This document shows, piece by piece, positions 1 to 11,014 of a stretch of DNA of 64,000 nt. Numbering within the stretch: the first letter of the stretch is position 1; every line of letters starts with the position of its first letter. Below the pieces are notes generated by a model. It saw nothing but the letters and a program-made list of their open reading frames with translations, had not been told where the DNA came from and made no database searches. The DNA lies in assembly GCA_965224065.1 (NCBI GenBank), contig CBDCYF010000005.1, positions 310,001 through 374,000 on the forward strand. Direction: 5' to 3'. The translations under genes and the position numbers were made by a program. This DNA is from JAOTZA01 sp965224065 (GTDB lineage: Bacteria > Acidobacteriota > Thermoanaerobaculia > Multivoradales > JAHEKO01).

Positions 1-1
1 G

Positions 2-607
2 CGCAAGGGCGAGTATCGGTCGTTCAACATTCGTGGGCTGGTGGGGCCGGATGACTACGAGGCGATCCGTCAGGCCGTGGAGCGGCGCTACCGGCGGCGG
101 TTGGAGGAAGTGGGGGAGATGCCGGACCTGATCCTGATCGACGGCGGCCGGGGCCAGCTCAACGCCGCGCTGGCGGCGCTGACCGAGCTGGGAGTCGAGG
201 AGACACCGATTGTCGGCTTGGCCAAGCGGGAGGAGGAGATCTACCGCGTGGATCACCCCGAGCCGCTGCGCCTACCCCGCTCGGACGCCGGCCTGCAGCT
301 CTTGCAGCGGGTGCGCGATGAAGCTCATCGCTTTGCGCGCGACCGGCACCGGCGCCGGAGGAAACGTAAGACGCTTCGCAGCCGGTTGGACGAGGTTGCG
401 GGTATCGGGCCCAAACGACGCCGCCAGTTGCTGCGGCGCTTTGGGAGCCTGGGCGCGATTCTCGAGGCCGGCCGCAGGGATCTCCAAGAGGTGGTCGGTC
501 CGGTGATGGGAGAGCGTCTCTATGATGCGTTGGCGGCGGAGCGCGCGGAAGCGAGCGCGCCGGGTACCGGGAAACCATCGGATACAATCCCCGGGTCCCG
601 AGTGTGA
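2..607 (+). CDS. uvrC: UvrABC excinuclease subunit C, C-terminal part (5' truncated by window edge)
   Basis: This is the C-terminal third of UvrC, which makes the dual incisions in nucleotide excision repair. The frame is open from base 2, so the true start lies outside the window. Visible are the RNase H-like endonuclease core with LILIDGGRGQL (catalytic Asp), the LAKREEEIY segment, the DEAHRFA motif (catalytic His), and a terminal (HhH)2 DNA-binding domain with VAGIGPKRRRQLL. A basic linker (RRRRKRK) precedes the HhH region. The stop overlaps the next gene's start region (GTGATGG), so the two genes may be translationally coupled. A TACAAT hexamer at 583-588 could also serve as a -10 element for the next gene. 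The family assignment is secure. Confidence 0.95.
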   Translation, partial: RKGEYRSFNIRGLVGPDDYEAIRQAVERRYRRRLEEVGEMPDLILIDGGRGQLNAALAALTELGVEETPIVGLAKREEEIYRVDHPEPLRLPRSDAGLQLLQRVRDEAHRFARDRHRRRRKRKTLRSRLDEVAGIGPKRRRQLLRRFGSLGAILEAGRRDLQEVVGPVMGERLYDALAAERAEASAPGTGKPSDTIPGSRV

Positions 608-2100
608 TGGCTCAGCTTTCTGGAAAACTGTCCGAGGAGGCGGCCGCGTCGGTCGTGGCGCGGATCTTTCGCGAGCGCCGAACCGGTGTGCTGAGCCTGC
701 GAGACGGCGGCAAAGACGAACGCTGGTCCTTTGTCAGCGGCGAACTCTATCTACCCGGCCAGCACCGCCTGGTTTCGGCCTTTCATGCCTTGAGCGGCGG
801 CGATCCCGGCACCCCTGCTGCCCCTGGCGGCGGTGGGTCGAGTGTCGGAGGGTTCTCCTGGGTCGAACTGGCCGCGGCGGCATTGGGGCGGTGGAACGAG
901 GGGGACTACGAGCTGGAGGACGGTCCGGGAGGGATCACCGCCGATCTGCACGGTCCGCTCCCTACGGCGGCTCTGGTCATGCACGCCTCGGTCCACGGGC
1001 GCAACGAGTTCGAGCTGTCGCGGATGCTGGGGGGCGACGACTCGCTCTTTGTCGGGACCGAGGACGGTGAGGGTCTGGGCACCGAGCTCGACCCCCACGA
1101 AGCCTTCTTTCTGTCGCGTCTGGAACAGCCGGTGGCGGTGAAGGACCTGCTCCGTCAGGCCGGGCTCGACCGCCAGGCCGGGCTCGAGAAGCTCTGCCGC
1201 CTGCTGGCGGTAGGTCTGATCCAGCGGCACAGAAGCGGCGAGGTACCGGTGGCCGAACCCTCCATCGGCTTGCTCAGCAAGAAGATGCTGGCGAACTTCT
1301 CGCAGCGGATCGAGAGCAGCCTGGCCGAAAGGCCGCCCGCCATAGAGCGACAGGAGCACCGCAACAAGGTCGCCGGCCTGCTGGGCAGCCTCGGCACGAT
1401 GAACTTCTTCGAGCTGTTGGGCGTAGGCGCCGGGGCCTCTCAGGATGAGATCCACGGTGCTTATATGAACCTGGCTCGGGTCGTTCATCCGCGTCATGCT
1501 CCGCATCTCGAGCTCGAGGGCAAAGAGGCCGGTTTGCAGCTACTCTTCGAGCGGGCGACCGAGGCTTACCTGACGCTCAGCGACGAGGAGCGCAGCCGGG
1601 CCTACCTGCAGGAGATCGGCGGGCTCGACACCGTCGGGGCGCCGTCGGCCGAAGACCGGCAAGTCGAGCTGGACAAGCTCGCGGAGCAGAACTACAAGCG
1701 GGCTTCGGCCCTCGAGATGCGGGGTGACTATCATTTTGCGATCGAGCTCGTTCAGCAGGCGGCCCGGACGAGCCCCCGGCCCGAGTACCTGGCGCTCCTG
1801 GGCCGGTGCCAGGCACAGAATCCCCGCTGGCTCGACAAAGCGGAGGACAGCTTTCTCAAGGCCCTCGAGCTTGGCAGCGACGACCCCGACATCCGGGTCG
1901 AGCTGGCCAAGGTCTACGAGGCGCAAGATCGCGCGGCGGCGGCGCGGGAGCAGCACGAGAGGGCCTTACAAGCCATGCCCGGTCACCCAGGGGCGAGCGC
2001 GGGTCTCGAGAGGTTGAGCGCGCGGAGCAAGAAGACCGCGGGTGCGGAGGGAGCGGACGGCAAGCCCAAGGGTTGGCTCCGGCGGCTGCTAAACCGTTAA
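607..2100 (+). CDS. DUF4388 / degenerate J-domain / TPR protein
   Basis: This is a predicted cytoplasmic multidomain protein of about 497 residues. The N-terminal ~100 residues (GKLSEEAAASVVARIF, TGVLSLRDGG) resemble DUF4388 (PATAN-like), found in bacterial signalling proteins. Around residues 260-335 lies a DnaJ-like fold (NFFELLGVGAGASQDEI, then AYLTLSDEERSRAYL), but the Hsp70-activating HPD tripeptide reads HPR at about residue 293. DnaK stimulation is therefore doubtful. TPR-type helices follow (about 360-465), and the tail is basic. ATG 607 was chosen over GTG 604 because it matches the usual M-x-L-x-G-x-L start of DUF4388 proteins. The exact function is unknown; a scaffold or signalling role is inferred. 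Confidence 0.85.
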   Translation: MAQLSGKLSEEAAASVVARIFRERRTGVLSLRDGGKDERWSFVSGELYLPGQHRLVSAFHALSGGDPGTPAAPGGGGSSVGGFSWVELAAAALGRWNEGDYELEDGPGGITADLHGPLPTAALVMHASVHGRNEFELSRMLGGDDSLFVGTEDGEGLGTELDPHEAFFLSRLEQPVAVKDLLRQAGLDRQAGLEKLCRLLAVGLIQRHRSGEVPVAEPSIGLLSKKMLANFSQRIESSLAERPPAIERQEHRNKVAGLLGSLGTMNFFELLGVGAGASQDEIHGAYMNLARVVHPRHAPHLELEGKEAGLQLLFERATEAYLTLSDEERSRAYLQEIGGLDTVGAPSAEDRQVELDKLAEQNYKRASALEMRGDYHFAIELVQQAARTSPRPEYLALLGRCQAQNPRWLDKAEDSFLKALELGSDDPDIRVELAKVYEAQDRAAAAREQHERALQAMPGHPGASAGLERLSARSKKTAGAEGADGKPKGWLRRLLNR

Positions 2101-2129
2101 GACCCTCGCCCCGGGTGAGCGTCGTCCGG

Positions 2130-2135
2130 TACAAT
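2130..2135 (+). promoter_or_regulatory. -10 element for rnpB
   Basis: TACAAT ends 5 nt before the first paired base of RNase P RNA helix P1 (2141), the right distance for a sigma70-type -10 box. No convincing -35 is visible. Confidence 0.5.
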
Positions 2136-2140
2136 CGAGC

Positions 2141-2548
<408 letters not shown>

Positions 2549-2550
2549 CT

Positions 2551-3468
2551 TTGATTCGAGATGTTCAGCTTCCACCTCGTGTGCGCGCCGGCGACCGAGT
2601 CGGTGTGGCGGCGCTGTCGGGTCCGGTCGATCCGGAGGCGCTGACGCGTGGGCTCGCCGAGCTGCGGCGGCTTGGCTTCGAGCCGGTCCCCGCCGCCAAC
2701 CTCGACCGACGCGAGGGTCTTTTTGCCGGTTCCGACCGGGAACGGCTCGAGGGCTTTCACCGGCTTGTCGAAGACGACTCGCTGTCGGCCATCTTCTTCG
2801 CGCGGGGCGGTCATGGGCTGCTGGGGCTGTTGCCGGGTATCGACTGGGACCTGTTGGCGCGTCACCCGCGTGCCTATGTCGGGTACTCGGATCTCACGCC
2901 CTTTTTGAATCAGGTCGTCGCCCGTCTCGGGTGGGTCACCTACCACGGCCCGATGGTCGCGGTGGATCTGGCCCGCGGCCTGGAGCCCGCCGAGGAGAAC
3001 TCCCTCTTTGCGGCACTTGCTGGAAATCCCCAGACCGTAGGCGTCGAGGCCGGCCCGGGGAATCCTATCGAGGGGCCCGCCCTGGGGGGCTGTCTCAGTA
3101 TGTTGACCGCGGTTTTGGAGACCGAGTATGCGATCGATTTTGCGAACTGCGTGCTGTTTTGGGAGGACGTGGACGAGCCGCTCTACCGGCTGGATCGCAT
3201 GTTGACCCACCTGGACCTCTCGGGTAGGCTGACTGCGATCAAGGCCATGGTCGTGGGTTGCGTCGAGCCGGTAGACGAGCACGAGGCCGGCGAGACGATC
3301 CGTCGCCGCATCGAACTCCTGGCCGCTGCCGGCGGTTGGCCGGTGGCGATCGGTGTTCCCAGCGGCCACTGCCGGCCCAACTTGACCGTTCCCCTGGGGG
3401 CCACGGTCCGTGTCGACCCGCGACGCGGCGAGGTCACCCTGGGACTCGGCAACTCGGTGGGCGCATGA
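2551..3468 (+). CDS. LD-carboxypeptidase (peptidase family S66)
   Basis: This S66 serine peptidase cleaves the L,D bond of murein tetrapeptides (or acts on related substrates such as microcin C) during peptidoglycan recycling. The catalytic residues are in family positions: Ser113 in VGYSDLTP, Glu205 in LFWEDVDEP and His273 in PSGHCRPN. The length of 305 residues is normal. The TTG start at 2551 lies 2 nt after the RNase P RNA helix. GTG 2581 (VRAGDRVGV) is an alternative that would remove ten residues. It overlaps the next gene by ATGA. The role as LdcA rather than an MccF-like immunity protein is inferred from its housekeeping surroundings. Confidence 0.9.
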   Translation: MIRDVQLPPRVRAGDRVGVAALSGPVDPEALTRGLAELRRLGFEPVPAANLDRREGLFAGSDRERLEGFHRLVEDDSLSAIFFARGGHGLLGLLPGIDWDLLARHPRAYVGYSDLTPFLNQVVARLGWVTYHGPMVAVDLARGLEPAEENSLFAALAGNPQTVGVEAGPGNPIEGPALGGCLSMLTAVLETEYAIDFANCVLFWEDVDEPLYRLDRMLTHLDLSGRLTAIKAMVVGCVEPVDEHEAGETIRRRIELLAAAGGWPVAIGVPSGHCRPNLTVPLGATVRVDPRRGEVTLGLGNSVGA

Positions 3469-4232
3469 ACCATCGCAAGCGCAGGATCACCGGTACCAGT
3501 GATCGCGATCCCGCGCGGCGGGTCGTCGAGTACCCCAGTGGCTCCTATGTTTTTCGGGAGGGCGATCTCGGCACCGAGATGTACGTGATCCATGCCGGTG
3601 AGATCGAGATCATTCGCCGGGGGCAGAAGAACACCCGTCTGGCGGTGTTGGAGAAAGGGGATTTTTTTGGCGAGATCGGCCTGCTGGAGCACAGCCCGCG
3701 AAGCGCTTCCGCGAGAGTCCGCGCCGACGCCACCTTGCTGAGAGTCGACGGCGCCATGTTCGCCGATTTGATTCGCGCCCAGCCCGAGATCGCGGTCGGC
3801 ATCATGCGACGGCTGTGTCAGCGGCTGCAGGATCTCGAGGCCCGATTGGGTATCGAGGCCGGCGGCAGACCCCTGGCGCGGCCCCGCCCCGACATGCCCG
3901 AGGCGACACCGGATGCGGTGCTTCTTCATCGCGGTAGCGGCACCGCTTTTCCGTTGTTCCTGGACGGCCCGGTCTCCGTGGGCAGGGGGGATCCGGTTAC
4001 CGGTGTGGAGCCGACGGTGGACCTCACACCGGTCGACGGAGAGCGCTCGTCGAGCCGCCAGCACGGCCGGCTTTTTCGCGATGGCGAGACGCTCTATGTC
4101 ATGGAGGAGCTGGGCGCCACCAACGGGACGTACCTCAACGACACCCGTCTGCGCACCGGAAACCCGGTCGAGGTCGAATCGGGAGATCGCATCCGGTTTG
4201 GACTGGTGACACTGGAGCTCGAGCTCCGCTGA
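3465..4232 (+). CDS. Cyclic nucleotide-binding domain / FHA domain protein
   Basis: This is a two-domain signalling protein of 255 residues. Residues ~25-135 form a CNB (cAMP-receptor-like) beta-barrel: YPSGSYVFREGDLGTEMYVI, a GDFFGEIGLLE phosphate-binding-cassette-like segment and SPRSASARV. Residues ~160-250 form a forkhead-associated domain that would bind phosphothreonine peptides: VSVGRGD, SSRQHGRL, LGATNGTYLN. There is no DNA-binding HTH or enzymatic domain, so it probably joins a nucleotide signal to Ser/Thr-kinase signalling. The start at ATG 3465 overlaps the preceding stop (ATGA); the upstream in-frame extension is a shadow of the previous gene. Confidence 0.9.
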   Translation: MNHRKRRITGTSDRDPARRVVEYPSGSYVFREGDLGTEMYVIHAGEIEIIRRGQKNTRLAVLEKGDFFGEIGLLEHSPRSASARVRADATLLRVDGAMFADLIRAQPEIAVGIMRRLCQRLQDLEARLGIEAGGRPLARPRPDMPEATPDAVLLHRGSGTAFPLFLDGPVSVGRGDPVTGVEPTVDLTPVDGERSSSRQHGRLFRDGETLYVMEELGATNGTYLNDTRLRTGNPVEVESGDRIRFGLVTLELELR

Positions 4233-4240
4233 TTCCCGTC

Positions 4241-6329
<2,089 letters not shown>

Positions 6330-6337
<8 letters not shown>

Positions 6338-7514
6338 CCGAGCGGACAACGGGTTGCGGATCCTCCTGGTCGCCAACACCCTGCCGCCACGCGACATCTC
6401 CGGGGTGGGCGAGCAGGTCCTCCAGCTCGCCGCAGGGCTGCGAGAACGTGGTCACCAAGTCGAGATCCTGGGGCGTGGCCCCGGCGGCGCCGGCGGACCC
6501 AAGGTGCTGTTTCCGCTCACCGTCCTGGTACCGCTCGCCCGGCGGCTGCGCTCGATACGGCCGCATGTGGTCCAGGTTCACGAATCGGACGGGGCATTGG
6601 GGGCGCTTTGGGTCCGGACCGTTGCGGCCCTCGGCCGTCCGCGGCCGTTGGTGGTCGCTTTGCTCCAAGTCAGCTATGTCGAGGAACGCCGAGCGGTGCG
6701 GCCGCTGCGATCGGGAGATCGGGTCGTCGGCCGGCCCGGAGGCGTGGAGCGGCGCTTCCGCTGGCTTAAGGCACCGGTTCAGATCGCGCTCGGGTGTCTG
6801 ACCGCCTGGCTCGCCGACCTCGTCCTGGCGCCCAGCGCCACCACTGCTGGCGAGATCGAGCGCGACTACCAGGTTCGGCCCGTCCGGGTGCTGCCCAACG
6901 TCATGGCGGCGACGACAGCGACGGTAGCGAACGGCGGTGGAAGCGGACAACCCGGCAGCCCGTTTCTCTTTGTGGGGCGGCTCAGAATCCGCAAGGGTGT
7001 GGAGATCCTGTTGCACGCCCTGGCAGCGACGCCGCGGTCGTGGCCGCCGGTCTGGATCGCCGGTGACGGCGAGCATCGGGCGGCCCTCGAGCGTCTGGCG
7101 GGACAGCTCGACCTGGGCGACCGCGTGGTCTTTCTCGGCCGGCAAGACGGTGCATCGGTGCGCGGGCTTCTGAGCCGAGCCCGGGCCCTGGTTGTCCCGT
7201 CGACCTACGAGGGGATGCCCCTGGTCATCCTCGAGGCCATGGAGATGCGGACGCCGGTGGTGGCCAGCGCCGTCAGCGGCATCCCCGAAGTGGTGGTGGA
7301 CGGCGAGACCGGCTGGCTGGTGCCAGCCGAGGATGTGTCGGCCTTGAGCGCGGCCCTTGGGGAGGCGGCCGCTCATCCGGGAGAGGCGCGGCGGCGGGGC
7401 GAAGCGGGCGCCCTCCGGCTCGAGGAAAAGTTTCGCCCCGCGCACGCGGCCCGGATCTGGGAAAATCACCTGATGCGTGAAATCGGACCGCAAGCGGAGG
7501 GACCGAGCTCATGA
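6330..7514 (+). CDS. Glycosyltransferase family 4 protein
   Basis: This is a GT-B fold retaining glycosyltransferase of about 394 residues. The N-terminal acceptor domain begins ILLVANTLPPRDISGVGEQV, with the glycine-containing loop typical of GT4. The C-terminal donor domain contains FVGRLRIRKGVEILLHAL, VWIAGDGEHRAAL and the E-x7-E nucleotide-sugar motif in PSTYEGMPLVILEAMEM. The substrate cannot be read from sequence. GTG 6330 (8-nt overlap with recG) is preferred over TTG 6324. No signal peptide is present. It overlaps the next gene by ATGA. The role in envelope polysaccharide or lipid glycosylation is inferred. Confidence 0.9.
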
Positions 7515-7984
7515 TGGGGAGCGCGCTTCTGATCGTGGGCTGGTTGGCGACCGCCAGCTTTGTCGCCACCGGCGTGCTGGGTTATGTATCCGCGGGCGAG
7601 CGGGCCGGCAGCCTCCATGTGCTACTCGGTCTGGTCGCGTGTCTGCTGCTGCTTTTTTCCCATACCTGGATCATGTTCTATCTGATCGGCACCGGGAAGG
7701 CGATCAAGCTGGCGGTCGCCGAGCACGGTCTCCCGGATGAATGGATCGAGCGCACCAAGGAGTTCAAAAACCGCTCGTACCCCGCGCTCACCCTGGCGAT
7801 GCTGTTGGTCATGGCCACCTTTATTCTCGGTGGCGGCGTCGAGCGCCGGGTGCTGCCCGCCTGGATCCACCACAGCTTGTTCTATCTCGCGCTGGCCGCC
7901 CAGCTCCGCAGCCTGTGGATCGAACACGCCGTGCTGTCGGCCAACCGCCGGCTGATGAACGAGGCCGAATCCCGGCTGAGTTAG
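7511..7984 (+). CDS. Small four-helix membrane protein, unknown function
   Basis: A protein of about 157 residues with four predicted membrane segments: LLIVGWLATASFVATGVLGY, a second in VLLGLVACLLLLFSHTWIMF, a third in LTLAMLLVMATFILGG, and a weaker fourth around HHSLFYLALAAQL. Conserved-looking His residues lie near the second and fourth helices, which could suggest haem or redox contact, but no family is recognised. Two consecutive ATGs (7511 and 7514) overlap the glycosyltransferase stop, suggesting translational coupling. It is followed by a long noncoding stretch, so it is likely the last gene of the recG transcription unit. Confidence 0.75.
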   Translation: MMGSALLIVGWLATASFVATGVLGYVSAGERAGSLHVLLGLVACLLLLFSHTWIMFYLIGTGKAIKLAVAEHGLPDEWIERTKEFKNRSYPALTLAMLLVMATFILGGGVERRVLPAWIHHSLFYLALAAQLRSLWIEHAVLSANRRLMNEAESRLS

Positions 7985-8180
7985 CGTCCCGCATCCGCCA
8001 AGCAGCCGGTCGAGGTCGCGCCGAAGCCGTCGCTCCGCGAGCGAAGAGAGGCTCGCTCTGCGACGCTTGCGGCGCTCCTACGGTTGATAGGAGTCTCTAC
8101 TGACTGGCGTCGGCGAGTTTGTGAGTCGGCCTGCCAAAGGCGTATCCAACCCTGGTGCCGCGCCTTTCTAGCGGCCGGCC

Positions 8181-8356
8181 GAATGAGCCGCGGGAACGCT
8201 GGGAGCCCGCGCGCGTACGGGAAATGCGGGAGGTCTCGTACGGTCCGCGCGGGCGGACAACGAGGCGCGAGCGAGCTCAGCCAAGTCCGAGTGGCGAGCG
8301 CCGTTTCCAGCGGGCATTCGGCCGGGCCGCTACTAGCGTTCCCACCGGGCTCATTC
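8181..8356. ncRNA. Candidate structured RNA or BIME-like inverted-repeat element
   Basis: Two adjacent perfect 9-bp arms pair over about 150 nt: GAATGAGCC (8181-8189) with GGCTCATTC (8348-8356), and GGGAACGCT (8192-8200) with AGCGTTCCC (8335-8343). The small internal loop is 2 nt on one side and 4 nt on the other. Inside, 8205-8222 pairs with 8234-8254 (18 bp with a 3-nt bulge and an 11-nt loop), and a weaker AGCGG/CCGCT hairpin sits at about 8309-8332. I do not recognise it as SRP RNA, 6S RNA, tmRNA or a known riboswitch. The strand is undetermined. The alternative is a pair of inverted intergenic repeats. Confidence 0.45.
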
Positions 8357-8442
8357 ACGGGGGCTGCAGGCGGGTCCCTTCAAGGAAGCGCACGCCGCGC
8401 CCTGTGGAGACTCCGGCCGGGCCGACAACTAGCCCGAAGCCG

Positions 8443-8471
8443 CCGACAGGGCAGGTGGGAATCGCTATAAT
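8443..8471 (+). promoter_or_regulatory. Sigma70-type promoter upstream of M50 protease/trpS operon
   Basis: CCGACA (8443-8448), a 17-nt spacer, then a perfect TATAAT (8466-8471). It lies 43 nt before the ATG at 8515 and is the only clear promoter before the overlapping run of genes to cmk. Confidence 0.6.
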
Positions 8472-8514
8472 TCGCGTGCCTTTCCGGCGTGCTCCCACCC
8501 CTCGATTCCACCCC

Positions 8515-9210
8515 ATGCAGCTCGATCCCAACTTCCTTTTCAGCGGTGTCGTACAGATACTGATCCTGCTGCTGGCGATCTCGGTGCACGAGAGCGCCCA
8601 CGCCTGGACCGCCTGGAAGGCCGGGGATTCGACCGCCTACGACGCCGGCCGGGTGACCCTCAACCCGATCCGCCATATCGATCCGGTGGGCTCGTTGCTC
8701 CTGCCGGCGATGCTTTTCTTCGCCGGGGCCCCGGTCTTTGGCTGGGCCAAGCCGACGCCGGTCCGGGTCTCCAAGCTGCGCGACCCCAAACGGGATCATT
8801 TGTGGGTGACCGCCGCTGGCCCGCTTTCCAATGTCTTGCTGTGCCTGTTCGCCCTCGCCGCCCTGTGGCTCGGGCTCCGTCTTGTCGGCGCCGACGGTCG
8901 GGTCGCCGCGCAGTTGATCCTCTTCCGCGATCTCGAGGGCGCCCAGGAAAGCGTCCACTTTCCGTGGCTCTTTGCGCTGGTGCATTTCGCATTTCTGAAC
9001 GGCTTTCTGGCGGTGTTCAACCTGCTGCCGATCCCACCTCTCGATGGCGGCCAGATCACCCTCAACTTGCTGCCCCCCGATTGGGCGACCAAGTTCTCGG
9101 CGATTCGCCCCTATGGCTTTATCATCGTGCTCGGATTGGCGATGGTCAACGCGCTGGCCTTTCTGGTCGTGCCGATCTATGCGCTGATCGCCTTTGTGAT
9201 TCACTCGTGA
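8515..9210 (+). CDS. Site-2 protease family protein (peptidase M50)
   Basis: This is an intramembrane zinc metalloprotease of the M50 family, the short type lacking PDZ domains. The zinc motif HESAH is at residues 25-29 within the first membrane helix (ILILLLAISVHESAHAW). The third zinc ligand is in NLLPIPPLDGG, with Asp177. Further membrane segments cover about 60-75, 100-120, 145-170 and 195-225. The length of 231 residues fits the FpvI/YwhC-like short group. ATG 8515 begins the conserved sequence; the longer open frame upstream is not conserved-looking. It overlaps trpS by one base (TGATG), an arrangement common in Acidobacteriota and Deltaproteobacteria. The substrate is unknown. Confidence 0.93.
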   Translation: MQLDPNFLFSGVVQILILLLAISVHESAHAWTAWKAGDSTAYDAGRVTLNPIRHIDPVGSLLLPAMLFFAGAPVFGWAKPTPVRVSKLRDPKRDHLWVTAAGPLSNVLLCLFALAALWLGLRLVGADGRVAAQLILFRDLEGAQESVHFPWLFALVHFAFLNGFLAVFNLLPIPPLDGGQITLNLLPPDWATKFSAIRPYGFIIVLGLAMVNALAFLVVPIYALIAFVIHS

Positions 9211-10232
9211 TGATGGAGAAAGAGAACGTCGTTCTTTCGGGGATGCGCGCGACCGGCCGCATCCACCTGGGTAACTATTTCGGCGCGGTCAAGAACTGGG
9301 TCGACCTCCAGGATCGCTACGATTGCTACTATTTTGTTGCCGACTGGCACGCGCTGACCACCGACTACGCCGCCACCGGTGACATCGCGGCTAACACGCT
9401 CGAGGCGGTGGCCGATTGGCTGGCCGTGGGCCTCGACCCGCAACGGTGCGTCATCTTTGTCCAATCCTGGGTGCCGGAGCACGCCGAGCTCCATCTGCTG
9501 CTGTCGATGATCACGCCCCTGGGCTGGCTCGAGCGCGTGCCCACGTATAAGGAGCAGATCCAGCAGCTCAAGCGGCGCGATCTCTCCAACTACGGCTTTC
9601 TGGGGTACCCGGTGCTCCAGACCGGGGACATCTTGCTCTACCGGGCCCACTTCGTGCCGGTGGGTGAGGACCAGGCCAGCCATCTGGAGCTCAGCCGCGA
9701 GATCACGCGGCGTTTCAACGGCTTCTACGGGGAGGTGTTTCCCGAGCCCAAGGCGCTGTTCACCCCGACACCCAAGGTGCCGGGGCTGGATGGCCGCAAG
9801 ATGTCGAAGTCCTATGACAACGCCATCGACATCGCCGACACGCCGGAAGAGATACGGCGCAAGTGCTCGACCATGTTCACCGATCCCGAGAGGATTCGTC
9901 GCAGCGACCCGGGACACCCGGAGACCTGCAATCTGTTCGCTTTTCACCGCTTGGTCTCGTCCCCCGAGATCCAAGAGAAGGTCGAGCGGGAATGCCGGCT
10001 GGCGCAGATTGGCTGTGTCGATGACAAAAAGCTCCTGGCCGAGAGGATGATCGAGTTCCTGGCTCCCATGCGCGAGCGCCGCGAGAAGCTACTGGCCAAT
10101 CCGGACGAGCTCATGGACATACTCAACGACGGTTCGAAGCGAGCGCGCGAGCGCGCCAGGGAGACCATGGACCAGGTGCGGTCGGCGATGTCGCTGGACT
10201 ACCGGCGTCTGAGAGAGGCGACGGACCGATGA
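9210..10232 (+). CDS. trpS: Tryptophanyl-tRNA synthetase
   Basis: This class Ic aminoacyl-tRNA synthetase charges tRNA-Trp. The HIGH-like signature is HLGN at residues 19-22 (GRIHLGNYFGAVKNW), and the KMSKS loop is at about residue 197 (GRKMSKSYDNAIDI). GEDQASHLELSREI, the tryptophan/dimer region, is also present. At 340 residues it is full length. ATG 9210 and ATG 9213 are adjacent candidate starts. It ends in an ATGA overlap with scpA. Confidence 0.97.
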   Translation: MMEKENVVLSGMRATGRIHLGNYFGAVKNWVDLQDRYDCYYFVADWHALTTDYAATGDIAANTLEAVADWLAVGLDPQRCVIFVQSWVPEHAELHLLLSMITPLGWLERVPTYKEQIQQLKRRDLSNYGFLGYPVLQTGDILLYRAHFVPVGEDQASHLELSREITRRFNGFYGEVFPEPKALFTPTPKVPGLDGRKMSKSYDNAIDIADTPEEIRRKCSTMFTDPERIRRSDPGHPETCNLFAFHRLVSSPEIQEKVERECRLAQIGCVDDKKLLAERMIEFLAPMRERREKLLANPDELMDILNDGSKRARERARETMDQVRSAMSLDYRRLREATDR

Positions 10233-11014
10233 CCCAGACCGAGCCGAGCCGCAGCACGCTACCGGCGGCGTGGCGAGTGGAGCTGCCGGTCTTCGAAGGT
10301 CCGCTCGACCTGCTGCTCAACCTGGTCAAGATCAACGAGGTGGAGATCACGGATATACCGGTGGCCCTTGTTTGCGACCAGTTTCACGAGTATCTGGGTC
10401 TGATGGAACACCTCAATCTCGATGTGGCCGCCGACTATCTCTACGAGGCCGCCTTGCTGATCCATCTGAAATCCAAGATGCTGCTCCCGCGGCCGAGCGT
10501 GACCGCCGGCGAGGCCGAGGATCCCCGCGACGAATTGGTGCGGCGGCTTCTCGAGTACCAGCGGCTCAAGGACGCCGCTCAATCGCTGGCCGAGATCCAC
10601 GGCGTGCGCAGAGGCATCTTTACCCGGGCGCCTCAGGAGATCCCTGCCGCCGAAGGCGACGCGGTCGACCTGGGCGAGGTCTCGCTGTTCGACCTGATGG
10701 GCGCGCTCCGGACGGTCTTCGAGCGTTACGAGCGGGAGCATCCACCACCGCTGTTGCTGCGCGGTGAGTCGTACTCGATCCGTGGCCAGTTCGAGCGGCT
10801 GCTGTCGCTGCTCGACGGCGGCCGGCCGGTGGATCTGGTCGACGACCTCCGGTCGAGAAGCTGCCGCGCCGAAGCCGTAGCCGGTTTTCTCGCCATACTG
10901 GAGCTGGCTCGACTCAACCTCATCCGTGTCCATCAGACCGAGCCGGGAGATATTTTGCTGTACCGGACCGAGAGAGAGCTCGAGCTCCACGAGCTGGAGG
11001 CCATTCCGACGTGA
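10229..11014 (+). CDS. scpA: Segregation and condensation protein A
   Basis: ScpA is the kleisin subunit bridging the two SMC heads in bacterial condensin, with ScpB. The N-terminal kleisin signature is clear: LPVFEGPLDLLLNLVKINEVEITDIPV, then DYLYEAALLIHLKSKMLLPRP. The C-terminal winged helix has AGFLAILELARLNLIRVHQ. At 261 residues it is of normal size. It overlaps trpS and scpB by ATGA-type junctions, giving the conserved scpA-scpB-rluB-cmk order seen in many bacteria. Confidence 0.96.
   Translation: MTQTEPSRSTLPAAWRVELPVFEGPLDLLLNLVKINEVEITDIPVALVCDQFHEYLGLMEHLNLDVAADYLYEAALLIHLKSKMLLPRPSVTAGEAEDPRDELVRRLLEYQRLKDAAQSLAEIHGVRRGIFTRAPQEIPAAEGDAVDLGEVSLFDLMGALRTVFERYEREHPPPLLLRGESYSIRGQFERLLSLLDGGRPVDLVDDLRSRSCRAEAVAGFLAILELARLNLIRVHQTEPGDILLYRTERELELHELEAIPT

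Larger units (their letters stand above)
7985..8514. other. Gene-free region rich in inverted repeats
   Basis: These 530 bases contain no credible coding frame. An open frame continuing into the M50 gene is arginine/proline-rich and lacks any conserved sequence. They hold a short hairpin near 8037 (GCGAGC..GCTCGC), a large nested inverted repeat at 8181-8356 (listed separately) and a promoter at 8443-8471 for the M50/trpS operon. Confidence 0.7.

Noticed and set aside
8155..8514. N-terminal extension of the M50 protease
   Set aside because: The in-frame extension is Arg/Pro-rich, covers the inverted-repeat element and the promoter, and lacks family similarity; ATG 8515 begins the conserved protein.
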